This document shows, one piece after another, positions 43,598 to 52,792 of a stretch of DNA of 64,000 bases (position 1 is its first letter; every line of letters starts with the position of its first letter). This DNA comes from an uncultured Lachnospiraceae bacterium (GTDB lineage Bacteria; Bacillota; Clostridia; Lachnospirales; Lachnospiraceae). The notes under the pieces were generated by a model. The model had not been told where the DNA came from. It saw only the letters and a program-made list of their open reading frames with translations, and searched no databases. The DNA lies in NCBI GenBank assembly GCA_910577275.1, contig CAJTMW010000002.1, positions 1 to 64,000 of the forward strand, read 5' to 3'. Position numbers and translations under genes: made by a program.

Positions 43598-44958
43598 GAA
43601 AAGAATCGCTTGCAACAGCAAAAAAATGCCTGAAATTCACAGACGAAAGCGTAAGCTGCTTCCACGCCGTTAAGAACGTGGAGGACAGACTGAAAGAGAA
43701 CGGATTTATCCGCTTAAAGGAAAATAAAAGCTGGGAGCTGAAACCGGGAAAAAGCTATTATGTAAAGAGAAACGATTCGTCCCTGATAGCGTTCAGGATT
43801 CCAAAGGGGGAGATAAAGGGATTTCATATCGCGGCTTCCCACAGCGATTCGCCGACCTTTAAGCTGAAAGCCAAATCCGAGGTGAATGTGGAAAATCACT
43901 ATGTAAAGCTGAATGTGGAGCCCTACGGAGGCATGATTTACGCAACCTGGCTCGACAGATGCCTTTCCGTGGCGGGGAGGGTGATTTGCCGCAGGGACGA
44001 TAAGCTGAAAAGCCGGACGGTAAATATTGACGAGGATTTGCTGGTGATGCCCAATCTGGCGATTCATATGGACAGGGAGATGAATAAAAATCTTTCCTAT
44101 AATCCGCAGATTGATTTACAGCCCCTGCTTGGCGCATGGCAGGAGGATACGGAGGAGGCGGGGGAGAAGGCCCGGCCAGAGGAAACGCCGCAGGAGGGAG
44201 AAACTCTGGAAAAAACGAAGGGCAAAAAGACGGACATTCTCATGGAGAAGCTTGCCTGCGCCGCCGGGATTGAGAAGGAGGAAATTCTGGGCAGCGATTT
44301 GTTTTTGTATGTGAGGGATAAGGGAAAGCTGGCGGGAGCGCAGAAGGAACTGATGATTGCCCCGCGGCTGGACGACCTTGTCTGTGTGTTTGCCTCCATG
44401 GAAGCCATTCTTGCCTCCGAGCCGAAGGATATGGTTTCCGTGTGCGCCGTTTTTGACAATGAGGAAGTGGGAAGCTGTACGAAGCAGGGGGCTGCCTCCA
44501 CCTTTCTGGAAAATGCGCTCTCAAGAATCGGAGAGGCAATGGGAAAGACGGGTGGCGCATATCTGCAGCTGCTTGCGGAAAGCTTTATGATTTCCGCGGA
44601 CAACGCCCATGGCGTACACCCCAATCACCCGGAAAAGGCGGACAGTACCTGCAGACCGTATCTGAACAGAGGAATTGTGATTAAATATCACGGGGGACAG
44701 AAGTACACCACGGACGCCTGGTCGGAAGCGGTGATAAAGGAGCTGTGCCGGAAAGCGGAGGTTCCTTATCAGGTCTACTGCAACCGCTCCGATATTCCGG
44801 GAGGCTCCACCCTTGGGAATATTTCCGCAGGACAGGTGTCAATCCCGGCCGCGGATATCGGTATCGCCCAGCTTGCCATGCATTCGGCGGTGGAAACGGC
44901 GGGGAGTATGGATGTGGAATATCTTTTGCGGGTGCTTATGCAGTTTTACGGAGAATAA
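43594..44958 (+). CDS. apeB: M18-family aminopeptidase
   Basis: Dinuclear zinc aminopeptidase (aspartyl/ApeB type), 454 residues. Metal and catalytic motifs: H83-S-D85-SPTFK, DNEEVGS (about 288-294), DNAHGVHPNHPEK. A charged insertion (about 183-212, Glu/Lys/Thr-rich) interrupts the region after LGAWQEDT. ATG at 43594 overlaps the upstream gene in ATGA. Cytoplasmic peptide recycling is the likely role. Confidence 0.92.
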   Translation: MRKESLATAKKCLKFTDESVSCFHAVKNVEDRLKENGFIRLKENKSWELKPGKSYYVKRNDSSLIAFRIPKGEIKGFHIAASHSDSPTFKLKAKSEVNVENHYVKLNVEPYGGMIYATWLDRCLSVAGRVICRRDDKLKSRTVNIDEDLLVMPNLAIHMDREMNKNLSYNPQIDLQPLLGAWQEDTEEAGEKARPEETPQEGETLEKTKGKKTDILMEKLACAAGIEKEEILGSDLFLYVRDKGKLAGAQKELMIAPRLDDLVCVFASMEAILASEPKDMVSVCAVFDNEEVGSCTKQGAASTFLENALSRIGEAMGKTGGAYLQLLAESFMISADNAHGVHPNHPEKADSTCRPYLNRGIVIKYHGGQKYTTDAWSEAVIKELCRKAEVPYQVYCNRSDIPGGSTLGNISAGQVSIPAADIGIAQLAMHSAVETAGSMDVEYLLRVLMQFYGE

Positions 44959-44964
44959 GGATTC

Positions 44965-45633
44965 ATGAAATATAAAATACTTATCGTGGAAGATGATTCC
45001 ACGATACGGACGCAGCTGAAATATCTGCTGGAGGGGAGCGGATATGAAGTCCTGGCTGTCACGGATTTTGCGGATACAATAGGAACGGTGAAGGAATATG
45101 CGCCCCATCTGGCGATACTGGACATCAAGCTGCCGAAAAGCAACGGGTTTGAAATATGCTCCCAAATCCGAAGCTTTTCCGATATTCCCATTGTTTTTGT
45201 GACGGGGAGCAATACGGACATGGACGAGCTAAGCAGCATTATGCTGGGCGGGGACGCCTTTATCACAAAGCCCTATAACACGGCGATTCTTCTTGCCAAA
45301 ACAGCGTCTCTTTTACGGCGCGCCTATGCCTGCGGGCAGGCGGAGATTCTCACCTGGAACGGCGCGCAGCTTCACCTGGAAAGCAGCCTGATTACCTGTA
45401 ACGGAGAGAAAGCCGAATTGACCAAAAACGAAGTGAAAATTCTGTACTATCTTTTTAAGAACGCCGGAAAAATCTGTTCCCGGAATGATATTGTGGATTT
45501 TCTGTGGGATAACCAGCTCTATGTTGACGATAACGCGCTCAGCGTCAACATGACCCGTATCCGTGAGAAGCTGGCGGGTATCGGCCTGACAGGCTTTATT
45601 AAAACGAAGCACAGGCAGGGGTACACCTTATGA
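44965..45633 (+). CDS. OmpR-family response regulator (BceR-like)
   Basis: DNA-binding response regulator, 222 residues. Receiver domain with acidic pair E9-D10-D11, phosphoacceptor D53 and TKPY lysine near 102; winged-helix output domain (about 128-222) ending KTKHRQGYTL. With the following kinase and ABC transporter it matches BceRS-BceAB modules that sense and expel antimicrobial peptides. Overlaps the kinase by 4 nt. Confidence 0.9.
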   Translation: MKYKILIVEDDSTIRTQLKYLLEGSGYEVLAVTDFADTIGTVKEYAPHLAILDIKLPKSNGFEICSQIRSFSDIPIVFVTGSNTDMDELSSIMLGGDAFITKPYNTAILLAKTASLLRRAYACGQAEILTWNGAQLHLESSLITCNGEKAELTKNEVKILYYLFKNAGKICSRNDIVDFLWDNQLYVDDNALSVNMTRIREKLAGIGLTGFIKTKHRQGYTL

Positions 45634-46661
45634 GCGGCAGGCAGTATCTGAAAAATCACCTTCCGGTTATCTTGCTCAACCTTCTTGGAATGCTTGCCCT
45701 TGCCTTATTTTTGCTTGCGGCTGGCAATCCTGTTCAAAGCGTCCTTTTTGTCCTGGCGGTATGGCTGACTGTGGTCATTTTATGGCTGGCAGCCGTTTAC
45801 CTGAAAAGAAAAAAGTATCTGGACGGGTTGCTGGCTATGGCGGAAGGGCTGAAGGAGAGATATTTAATACCGGAAATCATGGAGGAGCCGGAGCAGGCTG
45901 AAGGACAGGTCTATTATCAGCTTATGAAAATGGCCGAAAAGTCCATGCTGGAAAAAATAAACGGAGTACAGCGGGAGCGGAAGGAATATAAGGAATACAT
46001 TGAACAATGGCTCCATGAAGTCAAAACGCCCATAACGGCAATGAAGCTGCTTTGCGAAAATAATCGCTGCGAATTTACGAAGGACATGCTGGCGGAGCTG
46101 GAAAATATCAACCGTTTTACGCAGCAGGCGCTGTACTATGCCCTGAAAGGGGATGACTTTGGCAGCTATACGGAAAAAGACTACCGCATCCGGGAAATCC
46201 GGCTGGAGGATGTGGTGCACGGGGCGATTGCGGAAAACAAATATCTTCTTCGCCAGAGCCGCGTTGCGGTAACGGTTGACGGGATGGAAAACCGTGTCTA
46301 CACCGACGAAAGGTGGGTGAGGTTTGTTTTAAACCAGATTATCAGCAATGCCGTGAAATACCGCTCCGGGGAGCCGGTTGTGCATTTTTTTACCGAAAAA
46401 AAGGGCAATCAGGTATTTTTGTACATAAAAGACAACGGCGTCGGTATTTCCCAAAGCGACCTTCCCCGCATTTTTGAAAAAGGCTTTACCGGACAAAACG
46501 GCAGGATGCTTCAAAACTCCACGGGTATCGGACTGTATCTGTGCAGGCGTCTTTGCGACAGGCTGGGAATCGGGCTGACGGCCCGTTCAGAGGAAAGGGG
46601 CGGCACAACCATTATTCTCTCTTTTCAGGTAAACGATTTCGTGACCGGGGCGCGGGGCTGA
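45630..46661 (+). CDS. Intramembrane-sensing histidine kinase (BceS-like)
   Basis: Kinase of 343 residues with two helices (about 11-32, 35-58) and almost no extracellular loop, the hallmark of BceS-type kinases that sense through the transporter. H129 in YIEQWLHEVKTPITAMKLL, N-box NQIISNAVKY, G-boxes DNGVGI and GIGLYLCRRL. Coupled to the response regulator by overlap. Confidence 0.9.
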   Translation: MSGRQYLKNHLPVILLNLLGMLALALFLLAAGNPVQSVLFVLAVWLTVVILWLAAVYLKRKKYLDGLLAMAEGLKERYLIPEIMEEPEQAEGQVYYQLMKMAEKSMLEKINGVQRERKEYKEYIEQWLHEVKTPITAMKLLCENNRCEFTKDMLAELENINRFTQQALYYALKGDDFGSYTEKDYRIREIRLEDVVHGAIAENKYLLRQSRVAVTVDGMENRVYTDERWVRFVLNQIISNAVKYRSGEPVVHFFTEKKGNQVFLYIKDNGVGISQSDLPRIFEKGFTGQNGRMLQNSTGIGLYLCRRLCDRLGIGLTARSEERGGTTIILSFQVNDFVTGARG

Positions 46662-46686
46662 GAGGCTCTGCGCTTCTTTCATTTTT

Positions 46687-46740
46687 GTAAGAACTGCGTA
46701 AGAAAACCTGATACAAAAATATTGCCGCGGCTTTTACAAT
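46687..46740 (+). promoter_or_regulatory. Candidate regulator-dependent promoter of the BceAB-like operon
   Basis: Direct repeat GTAAGAA at 46687-46693 and 46698-46704 (11-nt period), followed by a weak -35 TACAAA (46712-46717), 17-nt spacer and TACAAT (46735-46740). A weak -35 next to a one-turn repeat is typical for activation by an OmpR-family regulator. Confidence 0.6.
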
Positions 46741-46772
46741 AAGGACATCAAAGCCTTAAAGGAGGAAGGATA

Positions 46773-47540
46773 ATGGGTGTGATTTTGAAACTGGAGCATA
46801 TACAGAAATACTACGGAAGCGGAGGAAGCGTTACCAGAGCAATCAGGGATATCAGTTTTTCCGTAGAGAAGGGCGAATTTCTCGCTATCATGGGAACCTC
46901 CGGCTCGGGAAAGACAACGCTGCTTAACTGTATTTCCACCATCGATACGGTAAGCGCGGGACATATTTATTTAGAGGGAGTCGATGTGACGGAGATGAAG
47001 CCGAAGTCCCTTGCCGGCTTCCGCAGGGAAAATCTCGGCTTTGTATTTCAGGACTTCAATCTGCTGGATACGCTGACCATTTCCGAAAATATTGCGCTGG
47101 CTCTTTCCATAAATAAAGTGCCGGCAAGGGAAGTGGAGCCCCGGATTCTGGATATTGCGGGAAAGCTGAATATCAGCGATATTCTGGATAAATATCCCTA
47201 TCAGGTATCGGGGGGACAGAGGCAACGCTGCGCCTGCGCGAGGGCGATTGTGGGAGACCCGAAGCTGCTTTTGGCGGATGAGCCTACAGGAAGCCTTGAC
47301 AGCCATTCCGCCCAAATGCTGCTCGCCACCATTCAAAGCATCAACGAGCAGCTTGGCGCAACGATTTTGATGGTGACTCATGACGCTTTTACCGCCAGCT
47401 ATGCGAACCGCATCCTGTTTTTGCAGGACGGGGAAATTCTGACGGAGCTGCGCAAGGGGAGCGATGACAGAGGCGGCTTTTTCCATAAAATCCTGGATGT
47501 ACTTACCATGATGGGAGGTGGACAAAGCCATGTATGCTAA
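46773..47540 (+). CDS. ABC transporter ATPase (BceA-like)
   Basis: ATPase of 255 residues: Walker A GTSGSGKTT (41-49), Q-loop FQDFNLLD, signature VSGGQRQR, Walker B LLLADEPTGSLD, H-loop MVTHD. MacB/BceA subfamily. Start after AAAGGAGGAAGGATA. It overlaps the permease gene by 11 nt. Confidence 0.93.
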   Translation: MGVILKLEHIQKYYGSGGSVTRAIRDISFSVEKGEFLAIMGTSGSGKTTLLNCISTIDTVSAGHIYLEGVDVTEMKPKSLAGFRRENLGFVFQDFNLLDTLTISENIALALSINKVPAREVEPRILDIAGKLNISDILDKYPYQVSGGQRQRCACARAIVGDPKLLLADEPTGSLDSHSAQMLLATIQSINEQLGATILMVTHDAFTASYANRILFLQDGEILTELRKGSDDRGGFFHKILDVLTMMGGGQSHVC

Positions 47541-49743
47541 GCTTGTTATAAGAAACGCGAGGCGTTCCGTAAAGGATTATCTCATCTATATTGTAACTTT
47601 AACGCTATGCGTTACCCTGTTCTACTCGTTTCTGTCCGTTTCCAGCAGCTATTATAAACCGGATATCGGGAGCGCGTATGATTTCACCCTGGTCGGAGGG
47701 GGAATGAAAACGGCGGTCTGCGGGATTACCCTGCTTATCCTGTTTCTGATACGGTTCGTCAATAAGTATATGCTTGTGCGCAGGCAGAGAGAATTTGCAA
47801 TCCAGTCGGTTATGGGAATGGAGCAGAAAACCATCGGCAGGCTTTTCTTTGCGGAAACCTTTCTCATGGGGCTTCTCTCCATTGGAAGCGGGATTTTCCT
47901 CGGCATGTTCTGCTCGCAGTTTATTACGGCGATGTTTCTGACCGAATACGGAAAAAGCTACCGGATTTCCTGGATGCTGTTTCCCGACACTGTGCTTTTC
48001 ACAATCAGCTTTTTTATCTTAAGCTTTCTTGCCGCGGGAGCCTTTAACGCCCGTTCCATAGGGAAAATGAAAATTATCGATATGCTTACGGCAGAGCGGG
48101 CAAATGAGCCTGAGCCGGAAAAAGGCCGCTGGATGTATGCCGTGGCGGCGCTCTATGAGCTGTCTTTGCTGCTTATGCTGATTATCGGCATTAGGAAGGT
48201 TTATTTTTATTATGACAGCCGTTTTGCGCTTCCTGTCAGAGCCATGTTCTGGGGCAATGTCCTCTTTCCGGCTGTAGCCATGGCCTTTTCTTTTCTGTGG
48301 CTGATTAGAAGGAGGAAAAGAGATTTTCACATATTGACTTTGGGGCTGCTCGTCTGTTCGGTTTTAAATGCCCTTCCGGCGGTAAGCGTACCGTCGCTGA
48401 TGAGTAAATACTACCTGCCGCTGGGAGACGGGACGGTCAACCAGTATCTGATGTTTGTTCTGGCCGATTTACTTTTCTTCATCTGCGGCGTCGTTTATCT
48501 TGCAGGCAGCGCCATTCTCGCCTGGAAGGAAAAATCCCCGGAGCATAAATATCACAATGAAAATCTGTTCTTTTTCGGACAGATGATAACAAAGCTGAAC
48601 ACAACCGGTAAGACAATGAGCATTATCAGTATCACGCTGACCCTTGCAATTTTTCTGTTTATTGCCGCGCCCATACTGGTAAACTGGGCGTCCGGCTATC
48701 TGGACTCCCGCTCCATGTATGACATACAGATTTATTCCAGATACAACAACGTGTATGAGGAGGAATATCTGCCCACAGGAGGTTACGGAATTGTGACAGA
48801 TTTTCTTGAAGGACAGGGAATTGAAACGGCGTATGACTGTACCTTTCACCTGTATCTGCCGGTGAAGGAGGATTTCCATAACCGGATGAAGTATGATTTT
48901 CCGGCTGCGGCAATTTCCCTGAGCGATTATAACACTGTAAGGAGGATGCTGGGCTTTGAAGAAATTACGCTGAAGGAAAATGAATTTACGACACACTGGA
49001 AAGCCGTCGCAACCGGCGAAGAGCAGGATGCTTTCCTGCAATCCCACAAAACGGTTAAAACCGATAAAGGAAATCTGACTTTAGCCCAAAGCCCCTGCCA
49101 TCAGGAAAAAATGGGAGGGACCATGTATAACCTTTATACGAACGTACTGCTTGTGTTTCCCGACAATATCTGCAGGGATTTGCTGCCGGTCATCGAGAAC
49201 CGCTATATCATGACAAAAGAGCCCCTTTCCTATGATAAGGCCTGCCTTCTGGAGACGGAATTTACAGAGGTCTATCCCGAGGAAACGGAGACGGGCGCAG
49301 GCTATGGAATCCGCCTGAGCACCTTGCAGATAAACGACACAAAGGGGAACAATTTCGTCCTGCAGGCCTCCATGCTCTACGGGGCTGTGGTTTTGATGGT
49401 TATCTGCCTTACCGTACTTTCCCTGCAGCAGCTCCTTGACGCGGGGCATTACAGATACCGCTTTTCGGTGCTTCGGAAACTGGGGGTTGAGGAGCGGAAC
49501 ATAGAACGGCTGATGCTAAAGCAACTGGGAGTCTGGTTCGGCCTGCCGGTTACGCTTGCCATAGCCGTTGCCGCCGTTGCCACAGCCTGCTTTGTCCGGG
49601 CCATATCGGCGGAGATTTCGGCTTATATTGGATTTGCCTCTTTGCTGCAGCAGGTGGGAATTACTGTGGGAATTCTGGTTCTTTTGCTGGCGTGTTATTT
49701 CTTAAGTACGTGGCTCCTTTTCAGGCGTTCAGTGGATGGTTAA
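47530..49743 (+). CDS. FtsX-family ABC permease (BceB-like)
   Basis: Permease of 737 residues with about ten helices. A large extracellular domain of about 200 residues lies between the helices near 375-395 and 620-640, the layout of BceB, which binds bacitracin-like or lantibiotic targets and signals to the kinase. The ATG at 47530 follows GGGAGGTGGACAAAGCC; a GTG at 47518 lies inside that ribosome binding site. Specific peptide unknown. Confidence 0.9.
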   Translation: MYAKLVIRNARRSVKDYLIYIVTLTLCVTLFYSFLSVSSSYYKPDIGSAYDFTLVGGGMKTAVCGITLLILFLIRFVNKYMLVRRQREFAIQSVMGMEQKTIGRLFFAETFLMGLLSIGSGIFLGMFCSQFITAMFLTEYGKSYRISWMLFPDTVLFTISFFILSFLAAGAFNARSIGKMKIIDMLTAERANEPEPEKGRWMYAVAALYELSLLLMLIIGIRKVYFYYDSRFALPVRAMFWGNVLFPAVAMAFSFLWLIRRRKRDFHILTLGLLVCSVLNALPAVSVPSLMSKYYLPLGDGTVNQYLMFVLADLLFFICGVVYLAGSAILAWKEKSPEHKYHNENLFFFGQMITKLNTTGKTMSIISITLTLAIFLFIAAPILVNWASGYLDSRSMYDIQIYSRYNNVYEEEYLPTGGYGIVTDFLEGQGIETAYDCTFHLYLPVKEDFHNRMKYDFPAAAISLSDYNTVRRMLGFEEITLKENEFTTHWKAVATGEEQDAFLQSHKTVKTDKGNLTLAQSPCHQEKMGGTMYNLYTNVLLVFPDNICRDLLPVIENRYIMTKEPLSYDKACLLETEFTEVYPEETETGAGYGIRLSTLQINDTKGNNFVLQASMLYGAVVLMVICLTVLSLQQLLDAGHYRYRFSVLRKLGVEERNIERLMLKQLGVWFGLPVTLAIAVAAVATACFVRAISAEISAYIGFASLLQQVGITVGILVLLLACYFLSTWLLFRRSVDG

Positions 49744-49755
49744 TAAATCTCCCTC

Positions 49756-49784
49756 TGGAAAATCCTGTCTCCTGATGTTATAAT
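49756..49784 (+). promoter_or_regulatory. Promoter of the GH3 gene
   Basis: TGGAAA (49756-49761), 17-nt spacer, TATAAT (49779-49784) with an upstream TG (49776-49777), an extended -10. About 84 nt before the start codon. Confidence 0.55.
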
Positions 49785-49867
49785 CATAATATCTATATAT
49801 TATCTGCGTCCGCACAGAAAAGTATACAAATTGCACGAAGGCGCAGAAAAGAAAGGAGAGATTTATA

Positions 49868-52417
49868 ATGCACCCAGTTAGAATTGATTCACCGGATGTA
49901 CAGGCATTTGAAACGGAGCATATTGCCGCTGTCAGAAAGGTGGCGCCGGAATGTATGGTGCTTCTCAAAAATGACGGCACTCTGCCGCTTTCAGGAGCCG
50001 GAAAGATTGCTCTTTACGGAAGCGGAGCACGAAGAACCATCAAAGGAGGAACCGGCTCGGGGGACGTTAACGTGCGCCACTTTGTCAACGTGGAAGAAGG
50101 GCTTGAGAACGCCGGCTTTGAGATTACCACAAAGGCTTGGCTTGACGGCTACGACAAGATAGTGACGGACGCAAAAGCGGCATTTTACGGCGCTATCCGC
50201 AAGGAGGCCGAGGCGGCGGGAGCAAAGGGAATGCAGATGATGCTGTTTGCCATGGGACGGATGTGCCCGGAACCGGAGTACGAGCTTCCCTTAGACGGCG
50301 AAGGAGATACGGCGATTTATGTGCTGTCAAGAAATTCAGGCGAAGGCGCGGACCGCAAGCCGGAAGCGGGAGATATCAATTTAACGGAGACGGAAATCAG
50401 AGATATTCTTGCCCTGAATAAGAAATATGAGAAGTTTGTCCTTGTCCTTAACGTGGGCGGCATGATTGATTTAAAACCTGTGGAAGAGGTTTCCTCTATT
50501 CTGCTGATGGGACAGCTTGGAATGGCTACCGGGGACGCGCTGGCGGATGTGGTGCTGGGAAAAGCATACCCTTCGGGTAAGCTGACCATGACCTGGGCGC
50601 CGATTAAGGATTATGCCTCCACGGAAGGCTTTGGCGACCCCAACGATACATATTATAAGGAAGGCATCTATGTGGGCTACCGCTATTTTGACACAGTCGG
50701 CCATGTGCCGGCCTATCCTTTCGGCTACGGCGCCGGATATACGACCTTTACGGTAGAGCCAAAGAGCATGACCGCTGATGCGGAAAAGGTAACGGTAACC
50801 GCTACGGTTAAAAATACCGGCGATAAGGCCGGAAAGGAAGTTGTACAGGTATATTATTCCGCACCGGAGGGCAATCTTGACAAACCTTATCAGGAGCTGG
50901 CAGGCTATGCAAAGACAAAAGAGCTTGCGCCCGGCGGGAGCGAGGATGTGACGGTCACCTTTGAGACGGAAAGCATGGCGTCCTACTGTGTGAAATGCGC
51001 GTCCTATGTGATGGAAAAGGGAACCTATTTCGTGCGCGTAGGGAACTGTTCCAGAAACACCCATATTGCCGGGGCGGTGGTTTTAGATGAGACAAAGGTA
51101 ATAGAGAAGGATAAAAATATCTGCGGAGACAGCGGCTTTGAGGATTTGAAGCCGGAAAAGACGCCTTTTACCTATGAGGGCGAGGAACAGGAAAAGGAAA
51201 ACGCCGTAAGAATCGAGATTAAGGCGGCAGACCTGGCGGTAAAAGAAGTGGCCTATCAGGAGGTACCGGCGGAAATTCCGGCAGGGCCTTCCGTAAAATG
51301 GGACGAGGTGGTAAGCGGAAGCAAATCTCTGGATGAATTTGTGGCAGGATTAACGGACGAGCAGATGGCTTATCTGTGCATCGGCGCGTACAAGGATGCA
51401 GAGGATATGATGGAGGTTATCGGCAACGCCTCCAGCGGCGTTGCCGGCGCGGCCGGAGAGACCACAAGGCAGCTTAAGGATTTGGGTACTCCCGCACTGG
51501 TAATGGCCGACGGCCCTGCCGGGCTCCGTCTGTCCCCGACCTACAAGTATGTGAACGGAGAGGCAAAGTCCACGTCCTCAAGCCTTGCCGGAGATACGGC
51601 GGCCATGCTGACGCCGGAAGAGCTTAAGGCAATGGCGGAAGCGGCTGAAAACCAGAGCGAAGAAATGAAAGCGGCGCCCACCTATTATCAGTACTGCGTG
51701 GCGATTCCCATCGGAACAGGTCTTGCACAGTCCTGGAACGACGAGCTGGTAAGAAGCTGCGGCGATTTGGTGGGAGAAGAAATGGAAATGTTCGGAACCC
51801 ATCTGTGGCTGGCTCCGGCAATGAATATTTACCGTTCTCCTCTGTGCGGACGTAATTTCGAGTATTATTCGGAGGACCCCGTGCTTAGCGGCTGTATTGC
51901 GGCGGATATCACGGACGGCGTACAAAAGCATGAAGGCTGTGCAACCACCATCAAGCACTATGCCTGCAACAATCAGGAAACCAACCGTTATTTCTCCAAC
52001 AGCAATGTAGGGGAGAGGGCGCTGCGCGAGATTTATCTGAAAGGCTTTGAAATCTGTATCAAAAAGTCTCAGCCGCACTTTATTATGACCTCCTACAACC
52101 TGATTAACGGCGAGCACGCCTGCAACTCCAAGGATGTCCAGACCTATACGCTGCGTGACGAGTGGGGCTTTAAGGGCGTTGTCATGACCGACTGGCTGGT
52201 AACGGGCGGTATGGGACCGAAGGGAGAGAAATGGCCCTGCGCTTCCGCGGCGGGCAATGTGAAGGCCGGTAACGATATCACCATGCCCGGTATCCCTTCC
52301 GATAAGAAAGATATCCTCGAGGCGCTTACGAATGCGGAACACCCTTACTCGCTCAGTAAGGCGGAATTGCAGCTTGCCGCAAAGCGCGTGCTCGGCATGA
52401 TTTTGAAGCTGGCGTAA
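49868..52417 (+). CDS. GH3 beta-glycosidase with swapped domain order
   Basis: Glycoside hydrolase family 3 enzyme, 849 residues, no signal peptide, so probably cytoplasmic. The domain usually found at the C-terminus comes first (about 15-260; ECMVLLKNDGTLPL), then a fibronectin-III-like domain (about 300-370; VKNTGDKAGKEVVQVYY), then the TIM-barrel with DGPAGLR and the nucleophile D775 in GVVMTDW. This order is known for some gut Clostridia beta-glucosidases. Substrate specificity cannot be read from sequence. Start after AAAGGAGAGATTTATA. Confidence 0.9.
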   Translation: MHPVRIDSPDVQAFETEHIAAVRKVAPECMVLLKNDGTLPLSGAGKIALYGSGARRTIKGGTGSGDVNVRHFVNVEEGLENAGFEITTKAWLDGYDKIVTDAKAAFYGAIRKEAEAAGAKGMQMMLFAMGRMCPEPEYELPLDGEGDTAIYVLSRNSGEGADRKPEAGDINLTETEIRDILALNKKYEKFVLVLNVGGMIDLKPVEEVSSILLMGQLGMATGDALADVVLGKAYPSGKLTMTWAPIKDYASTEGFGDPNDTYYKEGIYVGYRYFDTVGHVPAYPFGYGAGYTTFTVEPKSMTADAEKVTVTATVKNTGDKAGKEVVQVYYSAPEGNLDKPYQELAGYAKTKELAPGGSEDVTVTFETESMASYCVKCASYVMEKGTYFVRVGNCSRNTHIAGAVVLDETKVIEKDKNICGDSGFEDLKPEKTPFTYEGEEQEKENAVRIEIKAADLAVKEVAYQEVPAEIPAGPSVKWDEVVSGSKSLDEFVAGLTDEQMAYLCIGAYKDAEDMMEVIGNASSGVAGAAGETTRQLKDLGTPALVMADGPAGLRLSPTYKYVNGEAKSTSSSLAGDTAAMLTPEELKAMAEAAENQSEEMKAAPTYYQYCVAIPIGTGLAQSWNDELVRSCGDLVGEEMEMFGTHLWLAPAMNIYRSPLCGRNFEYYSEDPVLSGCIAADITDGVQKHEGCATTIKHYACNNQETNRYFSNSNVGERALREIYLKGFEICIKKSQPHFIMTSYNLINGEHACNSKDVQTYTLRDEWGFKGVVMTDWLVTGGMGPKGEKWPCASAAGNVKAGNDITMPGIPSDKKDILEALTNAEHPYSLSKAELQLAAKRVLGMILKLA

Positions 52418-52516
52418 AGCTTAGGGCAACGGACGCCGGTTTTTGGAAAAACAGGCGGAATAAACAAAATTTTAAGATGCAGGGTTCTGTGAAATATCAG
52501 GACTTTGCATCTCTTT

Positions 52517-52784
52517 CTATTCTCCAATTATTTCCACACCATCCGGAAAATCCCGTATTACAAGCGCACATGTATTTGTAAGTTTTACATTATTTTTAAT
52601 TGGATATGTCAACTTTCCCCTTCTTTCCCCCATTATACAATGAACGTCTAATTTCGTATCAATCAACCCCAAATTATTATCCAGATTATTGGAAAAAATG
52701 AGACTTCCGGCACTTACCCCTATTACCAGTTGCATCTGCATCTATTGCCGCTGTAGGAATAAATAAAGCTTTTACTAAAGACAA
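52517..52784 (-). pseudogene. Decayed peptidase E (S51-like) gene
   Basis: Two peptidase E fragments in different frames. The first, from a TTG at 52784 after AGGAGGAAA, reads LVKALFIPTAAIDADA; the second (from about 52741) reads VIGVSAGSLIFSNN with the nucleophile Ser and runs to EIIGE. The roughly 70 residues that normally separate them are missing and the frame is shifted. It follows the XRE gene directly. Confidence 0.65.
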
Positions 52785-52792
52785 ATTTCCTC

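Noticed and set aside
52435..52456. Hairpin after the GH3 gene as a terminator
   Set aside because: About nine pairs with a mismatch, and the T-run is in the 5' arm, not after the stem.
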